Shown here: positions 1 to 9,166 of the stretch, in pieces
Layout: the number at the start of each line of letters is the position of its first letter
Numbering within the stretch: the first letter of the stretch is position 1
Source of the DNA: Bacteroidales bacterium
Lineage (GTDB): Bacteria; Bacteroidota; Bacteroidia; Bacteroidales; P3
NCBI GenBank assembly: GCA_017522105.1
Contig: JAFXAA010000031.1
Location: 1 to 64,000, forward strand
Length of the DNA stretch: 64,000 bases
Direction of reading: 5' to 3'
Translations under genes and position numbers: made by a program
The notes under the pieces: generated by a model
Told to the model about the DNA's origin: nothing
Seen by the model: only the letters and a program-made list of their open reading frames with translations
Database searches by the model: none

Positions 1-82
1 AGTTCTTCAGTAGTTCTTCAGTCAAACACTGAAGAACTACTGAAGAACTACTGAAGAACGGCCGTAGGGGCTCCGTAGGGGA
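1..82. repeat. 11-bp-period palindromic intergenic repeat, copy 1 (cut by window edge)
   Basis: Bases 1-22 and 28-49 are perfect inverted repeats around a 5-base loop (CAAAC). Each arm is made of 11-bp units (ACTGAAGAACT on the right side), followed by two 11-bp units of the form CCGTAGGGGCT. The left side presumably continues before the window. The same modules recur near 10.6, 25.6, 48.0 and 54.7 kb. Confidence 0.85.
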
Positions 83-175
83 GGCGGTGGAGAAGCGGCG
101 TAGAAGCGGCGGAAATTAACCGCCGAGTATTGATAACTTTTGTCCGGCGGCGGGGTGCGGGCGGTGGAAAAGCGG

Positions 176-183
176 TATTTTTG
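176..183 (+). promoter_or_regulatory. Bacteroidota -7 promoter element
   Basis: TATTTTTG matches the TAnnTTTG -7 consensus of the Bacteroidota primary sigma factor and lies 30 bp upstream of the ATG at 214. No well-spaced TTTG -33 element is visible, so this is a moderate call. Confidence 0.5.
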
Positions 184-213
184 CATTTTGAATTAATATG
201 TAAACTACACGCT

Positions 214-3200
214 ATGAAAAGATATATAGTCCTTGTGGCGACAATGATGTGTGCTGTGGCCCTGATGGCACAGAAGCCGAAGCAGGCCACGGAGTTCAGC
301 GCGGCGGGCCTGCCCGACGAGCTGCAGGAATGGATCAACAAGAGCACCAACGACAGCGAGCGGCAACGCGAGGCGGCGAAGGCCGTCAAGGCTTTCCGGG
401 CCTCCTACGGGGCCATGGACGACGGCATGCAGGAGCGCGTTACGGAAGTGATGAACTACGGCGTGAAGGCCAAGCTCAAGGGCGGCACGGAGATGGTGCA
501 GCTGGTGCGCGTGCTGACGGCCTACGCCACAGCCCCCGGCGGGGGGCAGAACCTCGACGGATGGGTGAAGGCGATGGAGGGTATGAAGCGCAAAGCTGCC
601 AAAGGGAAGGCCGTCATGGAATGGGTGGACTTCAGCGGGCGGCTGCTGACGGAGCGCGTGCTCTACCGCAGCCAGACCAGCGAGTGGCGCCTCGACGCGC
701 GGACGGCGTTCCGCATAGGCGTGGACGAGGGGCTGCCGACGGTGTGGGTGGACTCACCGGCCGACCTGCACTACTCCTCGGCCAAGGACGACGGCGTGAT
801 ACGCGGCACCACGGGACGCTACGACTACAAGGAGAACATGTGGCACGGCGAGGGCGGCCGCATAGACTGGAGCCGCACGGGCCTCGGCGCCGAAGCCTGC
901 TATGCCGAGCTGCGGAGCTACCGCGCGGAGACCAAGTTCCCCAAGTTCAGCGCCGACTCGGCCCTGCTTGTGAACACGCACTACTTCAGCGAACCCGTGG
1001 CCGGGCGCGTAGAGGATGCCCTCTCGGTGCCGCAGGAGCCTGAGAAATACAGCTATCCGCGTTTCCGCAGCTACAAGCGCGACTTCGTCATCAAGGACAT
1101 CATGCCCGACGTGGACTACCGAGGCAGCTTCATGATGAACGGGGCCAAGTTCATCACCGCCAGCAGCAAGCACCCGGCGAGCCTCATCTTCAAGCGCGAG
1201 GGGCAGCGGCAGCTCGCGGTGACGGCACAGAAGTTCACCATCACCGCCGACCGCATTGTGGGCGAGAACGCCGCCGTGGCCTTCTATGTGGGTCCCGACG
1301 ACTCCATTGCCAACACCGGCATCACGGTGCGCTACACCACCGCCGACCACAAGCTGACGATGATCAACGACCCCAAGCGCAACTTCTACAGCCCCTACAC
1401 GGACTCTTACCACGAGCTGGACATCTACAGCGACGTCATGACGTGGGTCACCACGGGCGGCGTGCTGGAGTTCTCCAACCTCGGGACCACCAGCGGCACG
1501 GCCACCTTCGAGAGCAGCAACTACTACACCTACCGCAAGGCACGCGAGATACAGGGCATCGACGAGATTAGCCCCGTAAAGCGCGTCTACGACTACTTCG
1601 GAGGCTACAACTACACCTTCGCGGCCAAGGATTTCTCCACACACATAGGCCTCGACATGGGGCAGACCATGCTGATGATACACGGGCTGACGAAACACGG
1701 CCTGGTGTCGTACAACGAGATTACGGGCATGGTCACCGTGAAGGAGAAGCTGGAGGACTACATGAAAGCCCTCAGCAAGGCCAAGGGGGCCGACTACGAC
1801 GCCCTCTCCATAGAGAGCAACGCGAAGAACTACAACGCGCGCCTCAACCTCGACGACCGCCTGATAGAGATGCGCGGCGTGCAGCAGTTTGTGGTGAGCG
1901 ACAGCCAGCGCGTGGTGGTGTACCCCCGCGGGGGGCGCATCACCATGGGGCAGAACCGCTCCATACACTTCAACGGGCGCATTGACGCGGGCCGTTTCAC
2001 GATGTTCGTCACCGACTGCGACTTCAGCTACGAGCAGTTCGGCTTCGAGATGCCCAAGGTGGACTCGCTGTTCTTCTTTGTGCCGGAGTTTGACAACCCC
2101 GACACCGACCACATGGTGATGACGCCGCTCTACGGCCTTGCCGGCAGCCTGAAGGTGGACATGCCCGACAACCACTGCGGGCTGAAGAAGAACAAGGAGT
2201 ACCCCATCTTCGAGAGCCGCGAGAACAGCTACGTCTACTACGACAAGGCCGAGATCCGCGGAGGCCAGTATGTCAAGGAGCGCTTCTACTATACCCTTCA
2301 CCCCTTCACCATCAACAGCCTGGTGGACTTTGTGACCGACAGCCTTCAGTTCAACGGCGTGCTCACCTCCGGCGGCATATTCCCGGACATCACCTATCCG
2401 CTCAGCGTGCAGCGCGACTACTACCTGGGCTTCCAAGTGACCACACCGGAGGGCGGCTACCCGGCCTACGGCGGCAAAGGCACCTATCAGAGCCGAATAT
2501 CGCTCGACCACTTCGGCCTGCAAGGCTCCGGCAACCTCGACTACCTGACGGCGAACGTGCGCAGCAAGGACTTCCTCTTCCTGCTCGATTCCGCCGTGGC
2601 CAACACCGACACCTTCACCGTGCGCGAGGAGCAGGGCTTCCCGGACATCAAGGGCGGACGGCTCGCCATGCGGTGGCACCCCTACGCCGACTCCATGGCT
2701 GTGGCCACAACGGCCAAGGGACGCCCGATGAATATGTACCACGGCGACGCCACCTTCCGCGGACGCCTTGACCTCATGCCACAGGGCACACGCGGTGCCG
2801 GCACGGCGACGGTGAAGGAGGGCACCCTGACAAGCAGCCGCTTCGAGATGCTGGCCATGGAGATGAACGCCGAGGTGAGCGACTTCACCCTGCGCAGCGT
2901 GAAGCACAACAACATAGCATTCTCGGCACGCCATGTGCGGTCGCACGTGGACTACGACAAACGCAAGGCCGAGTTCACGATGCCCGACGGGCCTCAACGC
3001 ACGGAATTGCAACTCGTCAAGCAGGAAGCCTACGCCGACTTCTTTGCTTGGGACATGGACAGCAAGCTCCTGGACATCGTCAACGGCACACGCGCCACCA
3101 GCGAGGGCATGGACGCCATGGACTTGCGCATGCGCCTGCAGAAGCACGACGACCTGCCGGGAGTGCGCTTTGTGAGCACCGACCCCAAACAGGAGGGCCT

Positions 3201-4728
3201 GAGCTACAACTCGCTGCAGAGCACCTACAACTATGAGCAAGGCGAGTTGTCAAGCCGCGGCGTGTTCATAATCAACGTGGCCGACGCGGCCATAGCACCT
3301 GCCGCCGACACGCTGCACGTTGCCAACGGCGGCAAGATGAAGCAGCTGTCCAATGCACGCCTCGTCTTCAACCGCGACAGCGCCTACCACTACGTCACCG
3401 GTGCCGACCTGACGGTGGCAGGGGCACGCAGCTTCACCGGCAAGGGCTTCATGGACTACCGCAATGACACAGAGAAGAAGCAGCGCATATTCCTCGACGA
3501 CATCAGCGTTGACGGGCGCGGCGTCACCGTGGCTCGCGGCAAGATTAGCGACAGCGCCTCCTTCACCATCAGCTCGGCCTTCGGCTTCGCCGGCAAAGTG
3601 CGTGCCGAGGGCGACAAGAAGTGGCTCCACTTCGACGGCGGCGTGCGCCTGCTGCAGCAGTGCATACCGCAGCAGCAGATGGGCCTTCTGGCCTACGCCG
3701 ACTACACCGACCCCGAGCACGTGCACATCTCGGTGCCCGAAGAGCCTACCGACTGGAAGGGCAAACGCATAACGGCTTCCATCACCATGGACAAGAACAC
3801 CCTGCGACCCAGCGCGTCGTTCCTCACCAACGAGAAGGTGACGGGCAACGAACTCCTCACGGCACATGGCGTGCTCACCTACCTCGGCGACCGCAAGCAG
3901 TACATGATAGGCTCCGAGGCCAAGGTCTCGAACCCTGACGGGGTGGTGGCCCCCTACCTGTCCATGAGCACCACGGACTGCATCGTAGAGGGCGAGGGTC
4001 TGGTGGACTTCAGCCTCAAACCCACCCAGGCCTCGTTCTACGCCTATGGCACGGCGGCGGTGAACATTGGCGAGAGGACGGAGGAGGACCACCTGACCAC
4101 GGTGTTCGGCATGACATTCCCGCTGGCGCAGAGCGTGGTGGACGCCATGTACAACAACCTCAAGGACGACCTGCGCCTGCAGATGGCTGCCACAAGCACC
4201 AACGCCGAGATGCGCCACGCCTTGATGTACCACCTCGGTGCCGACAAGGGTGGCGGGGCCTATGCACTCTACAGCGCCACAGGCAAGCTCAACGACATGC
4301 CAGCAGCCATGCAGAGCACCATGCTCTTCGACAACATACGCTGGCAGTACAACCCCGCAGTGGGACTCTACTGCGACGGCAAGGTGGGTCTCGTGGCCAT
4401 GGGCGACAAGACCCTCGGCCTGGAGGTTCGCCTGAAAGCCCAAATCAGCAAGCAGGGCGGCAGCCAGATTATGCGCTACTATGTAGAGGCTGCCAAAGAC
4501 CACTGGTACTTCTTCGAGTATGACCTGTCGGCACAACAGCTCACCGTCTACAGTTCAGTGGGCACATGGCTTGACGGCATCAAGGCAATACCCCTCGACC
4601 AGCGCAAGATTGAAAAAGAAGGGCTCGGAATATTCCGCTATTCGGTGGGCAACGAGAGCACCAAGGTTCCCAACTGGCTCAAGTGGTTCTCCAAGACAGT
4701 GTACAGCAGCGACGATGAAGGCTTCTGA
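214..4728 (+). CDS. Very large secreted protein of unknown function
   Basis: This 1504-residue protein is unidentified. The ATG at 214 is chosen because it opens with a clear signal peptide (MKRYIVLVATMMCAVALMAQ) and follows a -7 element; an in-frame ATG at 130 would bury that peptide. The rest has no transmembrane segment. From about residue 270 it is rich in alternating polar/hydrophobic and aromatic stretches typical of extended beta structure, with recurring phrases such as 'F..G.....Y'. This suggests a long beta-rich periplasmic or outer-membrane-associated protein, perhaps like the OstA/AsmA-type bridges, but I see no diagnostic motif. It ends without a T9SS sorting domain. It is alone in its transcription unit, between an 11-bp palindromic repeat and an EEP-family gene that has its own promoter. 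Confidence 0.85.
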   Translation: MKRYIVLVATMMCAVALMAQKPKQATEFSAAGLPDELQEWINKSTNDSERQREAAKAVKAFRASYGAMDDGMQERVTEVMNYGVKAKLKGGTEMVQLVRVLTAYATAPGGGQNLDGWVKAMEGMKRKAAKGKAVMEWVDFSGRLLTERVLYRSQTSEWRLDARTAFRIGVDEGLPTVWVDSPADLHYSSAKDDGVIRGTTGRYDYKENMWHGEGGRIDWSRTGLGAEACYAELRSYRAETKFPKFSADSALLVNTHYFSEPVAGRVEDALSVPQEPEKYSYPRFRSYKRDFVIKDIMPDVDYRGSFMMNGAKFITASSKHPASLIFKREGQRQLAVTAQKFTITADRIVGENAAVAFYVGPDDSIANTGITVRYTTADHKLTMINDPKRNFYSPYTDSYHELDIYSDVMTWVTTGGVLEFSNLGTTSGTATFESSNYYTYRKAREIQGIDEISPVKRVYDYFGGYNYTFAAKDFSTHIGLDMGQTMLMIHGLTKHGLVSYNEITGMVTVKEKLEDYMKALSKAKGADYDALSIESNAKNYNARLNLDDRLIEMRGVQQFVVSDSQRVVVYPRGGRITMGQNRSIHFNGRIDAGRFTMFVTDCDFSYEQFGFEMPKVDSLFFFVPEFDNPDTDHMVMTPLYGLAGSLKVDMPDNHCGLKKNKEYPIFESRENSYVYYDKAEIRGGQYVKERFYYTLHPFTINSLVDFVTDSLQFNGVLTSGGIFPDITYPLSVQRDYYLGFQVTTPEGGYPAYGGKGTYQSRISLDHFGLQGSGNLDYLTANVRSKDFLFLLDSAVANTDTFTVREEQGFPDIKGGRLAMRWHPYADSMAVATTAKGRPMNMYHGDATFRGRLDLMPQGTRGAGTATVKEGTLTSSRFEMLAMEMNAEVSDFTLRSVKHNNIAFSARHVRSHVDYDKRKAEFTMPDGPQRTELQLVKQEAYADFFAWDMDSKLLDIVNGTRATSEGMDAMDLRMRLQKHDDLPGVRFVSTDPKQEGLSYNSLQSTYNYEQGELSSRGVFIINVADAAIAPAADTLHVANGGKMKQLSNARLVFNRDSAYHYVTGADLTVAGARSFTGKGFMDYRNDTEKKQRIFLDDISVDGRGVTVARGKISDSASFTISSAFGFAGKVRAEGDKKWLHFDGGVRLLQQCIPQQQMGLLAYADYTDPEHVHISVPEEPTDWKGKRITASITMDKNTLRPSASFLTNEKVTGNELLTAHGVLTYLGDRKQYMIGSEAKVSNPDGVVAPYLSMSTTDCIVEGEGLVDFSLKPTQASFYAYGTAAVNIGERTEEDHLTTVFGMTFPLAQSVVDAMYNNLKDDLRLQMAATSTNAEMRHALMYHLGADKGGGAYALYSATGKLNDMPAAMQSTMLFDNIRWQYNPAVGLYCDGKVGLVAMGDKTLGLEVRLKAQISKQGGSQIMRYYVEAAKDHWYFFEYDLSAQQLTVYSSVGTWLDGIKAIPLDQRKIEKEGLGIFRYSVGNESTKVPNWLKWFSKTVYSSDDEGF

Positions 4729-4760
4729 CAATAACGTCACGCCATAAGAGAAAAAATGCG

Positions 4761-4768
4761 TAACTTTG
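4761..4768 (+). promoter_or_regulatory. -7 promoter element for the EEP-nth-BatA unit
   Basis: TAACTTTG fits TAnnTTTG and lies 13 bp before the ATG at 4782, giving a very short leader. No clear -33 element is seen. Confidence 0.6.
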
Positions 4769-4781
4769 CAGACTGTAAACC

Positions 4782-5879
4782 ATGAAGATAATAAGAGCCA
4801 TACTACTCGTAGTCAACATATTATTGGCACTGGGGCTACTGCTGACCACCCTTGCACCCGTTGTGGCGCCGTCGCGCTCGCTCCTGCCCAGCCTACTGGC
4901 TTTCGGCTACCTGCCCATGCTGGCGGCCAACGTGCTGATGGTGGTGCTGTGGCTCATCATGGGCAAATGGCAGTTTCTCGTCAGCGTGGCCGCCATAGCC
5001 CTGCGCTGGAGCTTTGTCGGCCTATTTGTACAGGTGGGCGGCACCACCAAAACACCAGACCGCAGCGAGCACCCGCACATGGTGACAGTGATGAGCTACA
5101 ACGTTCATCAGTTTCATGGCTCTGACGACAAGCCGTCGCAGCCCGACTCCAACGCCCTCGGGTTCCTCTCGCTGGTGCGCGAGTACAACCCCGACATGCT
5201 GTGCCTGCTGGAGTTCGCCGCCGTCAAGTCCATGAACCTCGTGGACAGCCTCACCGTCATGGGCTACAACCACTACCACGGCGCCCACAGCAGCCGCCGC
5301 GGCATTCCCTACGGCACCGTAGTATTCTCGCGGCTGCCAATCACTTACGTCAACAAGATAGACGGTAACAAACTGCTCGTTGAACTCATGCTCGACGACA
5401 GGCGGTTCCGTCTCTGCTGCATACACATGGACAGCTACCAGCTTGACAGTACAGACATCAAAGAGATAGACAACATGCGTCACGGCGAGCTTAACCCGTC
5501 GAGCACCACCCTGGCCAAAGTCAAGGAGACCATCCTGAATCACGAGACCGAATGGCAGGACAAGCTGAAGCCCATAATCAGCGAAAGCTCGGTACCCATG
5601 CTGCTGGCTGGCGACTTCAACGACATACCGTCCTCCTGGCTCTACGCCCAAGTGAGCAAGCACCTCGACGACACCTACCGCGACAAGGGCATAGGCATGT
5701 GCCACACCTTCAACGGCGGCAACGACCGGCTGCTGCCCGTCAAACACGGCTGGCTGCCGAAGTTCCGCATCGACATGGTGTTCCACAGCAAAGAATTCAC
5801 CACCTTAAGCTACAAGCGCCCCAAGACGCCACTCTCCGACCACTACCCCGTCATCACATCTTTAGAGCTTACGCAATGA
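4782..5879 (+). CDS. Membrane-anchored endonuclease/exonuclease/phosphatase family protein
   Basis: The 365-residue protein has three N-terminal hydrophobic segments (about residues 5-28, 37-58 and 62-85), then an EEP domain from about residue 100. EEP signatures are visible in order: MSYNVHQF (the metal-binding Asn strand), a central CCIHMDS strand, LLAGDFND (metal/catalytic Asp-Asn) and the C-terminal SDHYPV (catalytic Asp-His). The family cleaves phosphodiester bonds in nucleic acids or phospho-lipid substrates. The membrane anchor argues for an extracytoplasmic domain, as in the common Bacteroidota version, but the substrate is unknown. Its stop overlaps the nth start (ATGA), so the two are translationally coupled. 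Confidence 0.85.
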   Translation: MKIIRAILLVVNILLALGLLLTTLAPVVAPSRSLLPSLLAFGYLPMLAANVLMVVLWLIMGKWQFLVSVAAIALRWSFVGLFVQVGGTTKTPDRSEHPHMVTVMSYNVHQFHGSDDKPSQPDSNALGFLSLVREYNPDMLCLLEFAAVKSMNLVDSLTVMGYNHYHGAHSSRRGIPYGTVVFSRLPITYVNKIDGNKLLVELMLDDRRFRLCCIHMDSYQLDSTDIKEIDNMRHGELNPSSTTLAKVKETILNHETEWQDKLKPIISESSVPMLLAGDFNDIPSSWLYAQVSKHLDDTYRDKGIGMCHTFNGGNDRLLPVKHGWLPKFRIDMVFHSKEFTTLSYKRPKTPLSDHYPVITSLELTQ

Positions 5880-6529
5880 AAAAAGCCGACCTATACAAGA
5901 GCGTGCTGGAGTACTTCGCCGAGGCCATGCCCGTGGCAGAGACGGAGCTCCACTATGGCTCGCCGTTCCAGCTGTTGGTGGCCGTGGTGCTCTCGGCGCA
6001 GTGCACCGACAAGCGCGTCAACATGGTCACGCCAGCCCTCTTCGCCGCCTACCCCGACGCCAGCCACATGGCCGAGGCCTCCGAAGACCAGATATTCGAC
6101 TACATACACTCCGTATCCTACCCCAACAGCAAGAGCCGCCACCTTGTGGCATTGGCGCGCATGCTGCGCGACGACTTCGGAGGCACGGTGCCCGCCGACA
6201 TCGACGCCCTGCAACGCCTCCCCGGCGTAGGCCGCAAGACTGCCAACGTGGTGGCCGCCGTGGTCTTTGACCAACCCGCCATGCCCGTGGACACTCACGT
6301 CTTCCGCGTGGCCAACCGTATAGGCCTCACCGTGAACAGCAAGACACCGCTGAGCACCGAGCGCGAACTGGTGAAACACATACCGCCGGAGCTTCTGTCC
6401 AAGGCCCACCACTGGCTCATCCTCCACGGCCGCTACGTGTGCCAGGCCCGCAAACCCAAGTGTGACAGCTGCGGCCTCACAGCCGTCTGCCGCTACCACA
6501 AGAGCATGGAGAAAGGGGGATGCGCATGA
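5876..6529 (+). CDS. nth: Endonuclease III (DNA glycosylase/AP lyase)
   Basis: Base-excision repair enzyme that removes oxidised pyrimidines and nicks the abasic site. The 217-residue length is normal. The helix-hairpin-helix LPGVGRKTANVV contains the catalytic Lys (about residue 121) and VDTHVFRVANR the catalytic Asp (about 139), matching K120/D138 of the E. coli enzyme. The C-terminus has the complete 4Fe-4S motif Cys-X6-Cys-X2-Cys-X5-Cys (VCQARKPKCDSCGLTAVC). The ATG at 5876 overlaps the previous gene's stop, and its own stop overlaps the ATG of the following BatA-like gene at 6526. Confidence 0.97.
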   Translation: MKKADLYKSVLEYFAEAMPVAETELHYGSPFQLLVAVVLSAQCTDKRVNMVTPALFAAYPDASHMAEASEDQIFDYIHSVSYPNSKSRHLVALARMLRDDFGGTVPADIDALQRLPGVGRKTANVVAAVVFDQPAMPVDTHVFRVANRIGLTVNSKTPLSTERELVKHIPPELLSKAHHWLILHGRYVCQARKPKCDSCGLTAVCRYHKSMEKGGCA

Positions 6530-8541
6530 TCTTTGCCAACCCCGCCTTCCTATGGGGGCTCCTGGCGGTGCTCATACCCATCGCCGTGCACCTATTCAAC
6601 TTCCACCGCTACCGCACGGTGTACTTCAGCAATGTGGACCGCCTCGCCGAGCTGCACACCGAGAGCCGTCGCAGCAGCAACCTGCGCCGCTGGCTGCTCC
6701 TCGCCCTCCGCATTCTCGCCGTGGTCTTCCTCGTCCTCGCCTTCGCACAACCCGTGATACCCGACCGTGCCAACAGCACCCGCAGCGGTGCCACGGTGGT
6801 GAGCGTCTATGTGGACAACACGCACAGCATGGAGAGCGCCTCAACCGAAGGCAGCCTGCTCGACGAAGCCGTGCGCAAAGCCCGCGAGATAGCCGGCGCC
6901 CACGCCATCGGCGACCGCTACCAGCTCGTCACCGCCGACCTCGGCGGCAAAAGCATGCGGTGGCTCAGCCGCGACGAGTTCCTCGAAGCCCTCGACGAAG
7001 TCAGGCCTTCGGCTGCATCGCCACGCATGAGCGATGTGGTGCGCCGCCAGCTCGACTTCATGCGCCAGAGCGGCGCCCCAAACCGCCACGCCTACGTGGT
7101 CAGCGACTTCCAGCGCTCCGCCAGCGACCTCGACGCCATGCCCGCCGACAGCCTCGCCTCCGTCACCCTCGTGCCGCTGCAAGGCACAGGAGCCGACAAC
7201 CTCTTCATAGACACCGTGCGGCTCAACGCCCCCGCCTACTTCGCAGGAGGCAGCGTCGACGTGGACGTCACGGTGCGCAACAGCGGCTCGCGCGATGCCG
7301 AGAAAGTGCCCCTGAAGCTCCTCGTCGGCGGCCACGAGCGCGCCATGGCCACCGTCGACATACCCGCCGGCGCAACGGCCAAGGCCACACTGCGCTTCGC
7401 CATCGACGCCACAGGCTGGGTGGACGGCAGCGTCAGCATCGAAGACTATCCCGTCATCTTTGACGACAACTACTTCTTCACCTTCCGCGTCGCCGACCGC
7501 ATAGCCGTCCTCGACCTCCACGGCGGCACCGCCAACCCGCACCTGCAACGACTCTTCGCCGACGACAGCACCATGGACTACAACACGGCCACACGCCTGC
7601 CTGCCGACCTCGCGGGCTTCGACTTCATTGTCCTCGACGAGGTGGGCGAGATGCCTTCCGGCGAAGTGCAGATGCTGGCGGCATGGGTGGCCGACGGCGG
7701 CACACTCCTTGTAGTGCCGTCGCCGCGCGGGGCCGACAACACGCTCCTCGCCACCCTCAAGGTGCCTCAACTCGCACGGTGGCATGCCGCCACCCTCAAG
7801 GCTTCACGGGTGGACTTTGCCAGCAGCCTCTTCAGCGGCGTCTTCAGCGCCAAGAGCGACGAGATGGAGATGCCCACTGTCCACGGCCACTTCCCCACCC
7901 TCAACGCCCAAGCCTCCGCCCCCGTCTCCATCATCACCCTTGCCGACGGCAGCGACCTGCTCTCCGCCACCACATGCGGCGACGGTCGCGTCTACCTGTT
8001 CTCCACACCGCTGCGCAACGACTACACCGACTTCACCTCGCAGGCCCTCTTCGTGCCGACGCTCTACAACATGGCCCTCTTCAGCCGCCCGCTGCCGCCG
8101 CCGTGCCACACCCTCGGCGACCCAGCCCCCATAGTGCTGCAGGGCCGCTACGACCCCGGCAACCCGCCCCATCTGGCATCGACCGGCAACGGACAGCCCG
8201 CCTTCAGCGTCATCCCCGACCTGCGACGCACAGGCAACCGCACACTCCTGGTGCCACACGGCGAGATAGGTGCGGACGGCATCTACACCCTCGCCGACGA
8301 ACACTTGGCCTTCAACCACCCGCGACGAGAATCGCAAATGGACTTCCTAAGTCCCTCCGAGGTGGCCGACGCCGTCGGCAGCGTGAGCGGCTACAGCGTC
8401 ATTGCCAACACCTCGCGCCACCTCGGCGACGAACTCCGCGCCCGCGACGGCGGCCGGCGGCTCTGGCTCCTCTGCCTCATCCTTGCACTCGCCGCACTCG
8501 CGGCGGAGACGGCGGTGCTCAAACTGAACACCAAACACTGA
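6526..8541 (+). CDS. BatA-like membrane protein with von Willebrand A-like domain
   Basis: The protein (671 residues from ATG 6526; an ATG at 6520 is also possible) begins with the N-terminal membrane module typical of the BatA/aerotolerance family: FANPAFLWGLLAVLIPIAVH, then an RRS/LRRWLLLALR linker and a second membrane helix at about residues 50-70. A vWA-like domain follows with VDNTHSM at its metal-site position, so the usual DxSxS is altered. A last transmembrane helix precedes the C-terminus (LWLLCLILALAALAAE). 6526 is preferred because GAAAGGGGG lies about 6 bases upstream and it overlaps the nth stop. Such proteins are membrane-bound and linked to stress or cell-envelope complexes; the exact role is unknown. 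No moxR-like ATPase neighbour is present, unlike in classical bat operons. Confidence 0.85.
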   Translation: MIFANPAFLWGLLAVLIPIAVHLFNFHRYRTVYFSNVDRLAELHTESRRSSNLRRWLLLALRILAVVFLVLAFAQPVIPDRANSTRSGATVVSVYVDNTHSMESASTEGSLLDEAVRKAREIAGAHAIGDRYQLVTADLGGKSMRWLSRDEFLEALDEVRPSAASPRMSDVVRRQLDFMRQSGAPNRHAYVVSDFQRSASDLDAMPADSLASVTLVPLQGTGADNLFIDTVRLNAPAYFAGGSVDVDVTVRNSGSRDAEKVPLKLLVGGHERAMATVDIPAGATAKATLRFAIDATGWVDGSVSIEDYPVIFDDNYFFTFRVADRIAVLDLHGGTANPHLQRLFADDSTMDYNTATRLPADLAGFDFIVLDEVGEMPSGEVQMLAAWVADGGTLLVVPSPRGADNTLLATLKVPQLARWHAATLKASRVDFASSLFSGVFSAKSDEMEMPTVHGHFPTLNAQASAPVSIITLADGSDLLSATTCGDGRVYLFSTPLRNDYTDFTSQALFVPTLYNMALFSRPLPPPCHTLGDPAPIVLQGRYDPGNPPHLASTGNGQPAFSVIPDLRRTGNRTLLVPHGEIGADGIYTLADEHLAFNHPRRESQMDFLSPSEVADAVGSVSGYSVIANTSRHLGDELRARDGGRRLWLLCLILALAALAAETAVLKLNTKH

Positions 8542-8554
8542 ACAATACAGCCAC

Positions 8555-9166
8555 ATGCTACTACAGGCGGAACACATCAGCAAATCCTTCGGCGCCAAGC
8601 GAGTGCTTGACGACGTGAACCTCGGCGCCGACAGCGGGCAGTGCGTGGCCCTCCTCGGCGGCAACGGCGCCGGCAAGACCACCCTGCTGCGCATCGTCAC
8701 GCGCCTCGTCGAACCCGACAGCGGCAGCATCCTCTTCGACGGCCACCCCCTCGGGCAGGCCGACCTGCGGCAGGTGGGCTACCTGCCCGAGGAGCGCGGC
8801 CTCTACCGCAACATGCGCGTCGGCGAGCAAGCCCTCTACCTGATGCGCCTCAAGGGCCTCGGACGCCGCGAGGCCGAAGCAGCCCTGCGCTCGTGGATGC
8901 CGCGCCTCGGCATGGACGGCTGGTGGCAGCAACCCACACGCAAGCTCAGCAAAGGCATGCAGCAACGGCTCCAGTTCCTCGTCAGCGTGGCCCACAACCC
9001 GCGCCTGCTCATCCTCGATGAACCCTTCTCCGGCCTCGACGCCGACGGCGCGGCCATGCTCACAGCCCAGATCCAGAGCCTCCGCGCCAGCGGCACGGCC
9101 ATCATCCTCTCCACCCACAACCTGCAGGCCGCCAGCGCGCTCTGCGACAAAACCGTACAGTTATGA
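8555..9166 (+). CDS. ABC transporter ATP-binding protein (short NatA-like)
   Basis: ATPase subunit of an ABC-2 type exporter. Visible motifs are Walker A (GGNGAGKTTLLRI), a Q-loop region with YLPEERGLY, the signature LSKGMQQRLQF, Walker B LLILDEPFSGLD and the H-loop STHN. The YLPEERGLY phrase is typical of the NatA/YhaQ-like exporter class. At 203 residues the protein stops right after the H-loop, lacking the roughly 90-residue C-terminal extension usual in Bacteroidota NatA-like ATPases. Its stop overlaps the permease ATG at 9163, so the short form appears genuine. Confidence 0.92.
   Translation: MLLQAEHISKSFGAKRVLDDVNLGADSGQCVALLGGNGAGKTTLLRIVTRLVEPDSGSILFDGHPLGQADLRQVGYLPEERGLYRNMRVGEQALYLMRLKGLGRREAEAALRSWMPRLGMDGWWQQPTRKLSKGMQQRLQFLVSVAHNPRLLILDEPFSGLDADGAAMLTAQIQSLRASGTAIILSTHNLQAASALCDKTVQL

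Noticed and set aside
754-3240. Long open frame (828 codons) on the minus strand opposite the large secreted protein
   Set aside because: Translation is rich in His/Val/Ala/Gly without any domain, as expected from the antisense of GC-rich codons. The plus-strand frame has a signal peptide and promoter.
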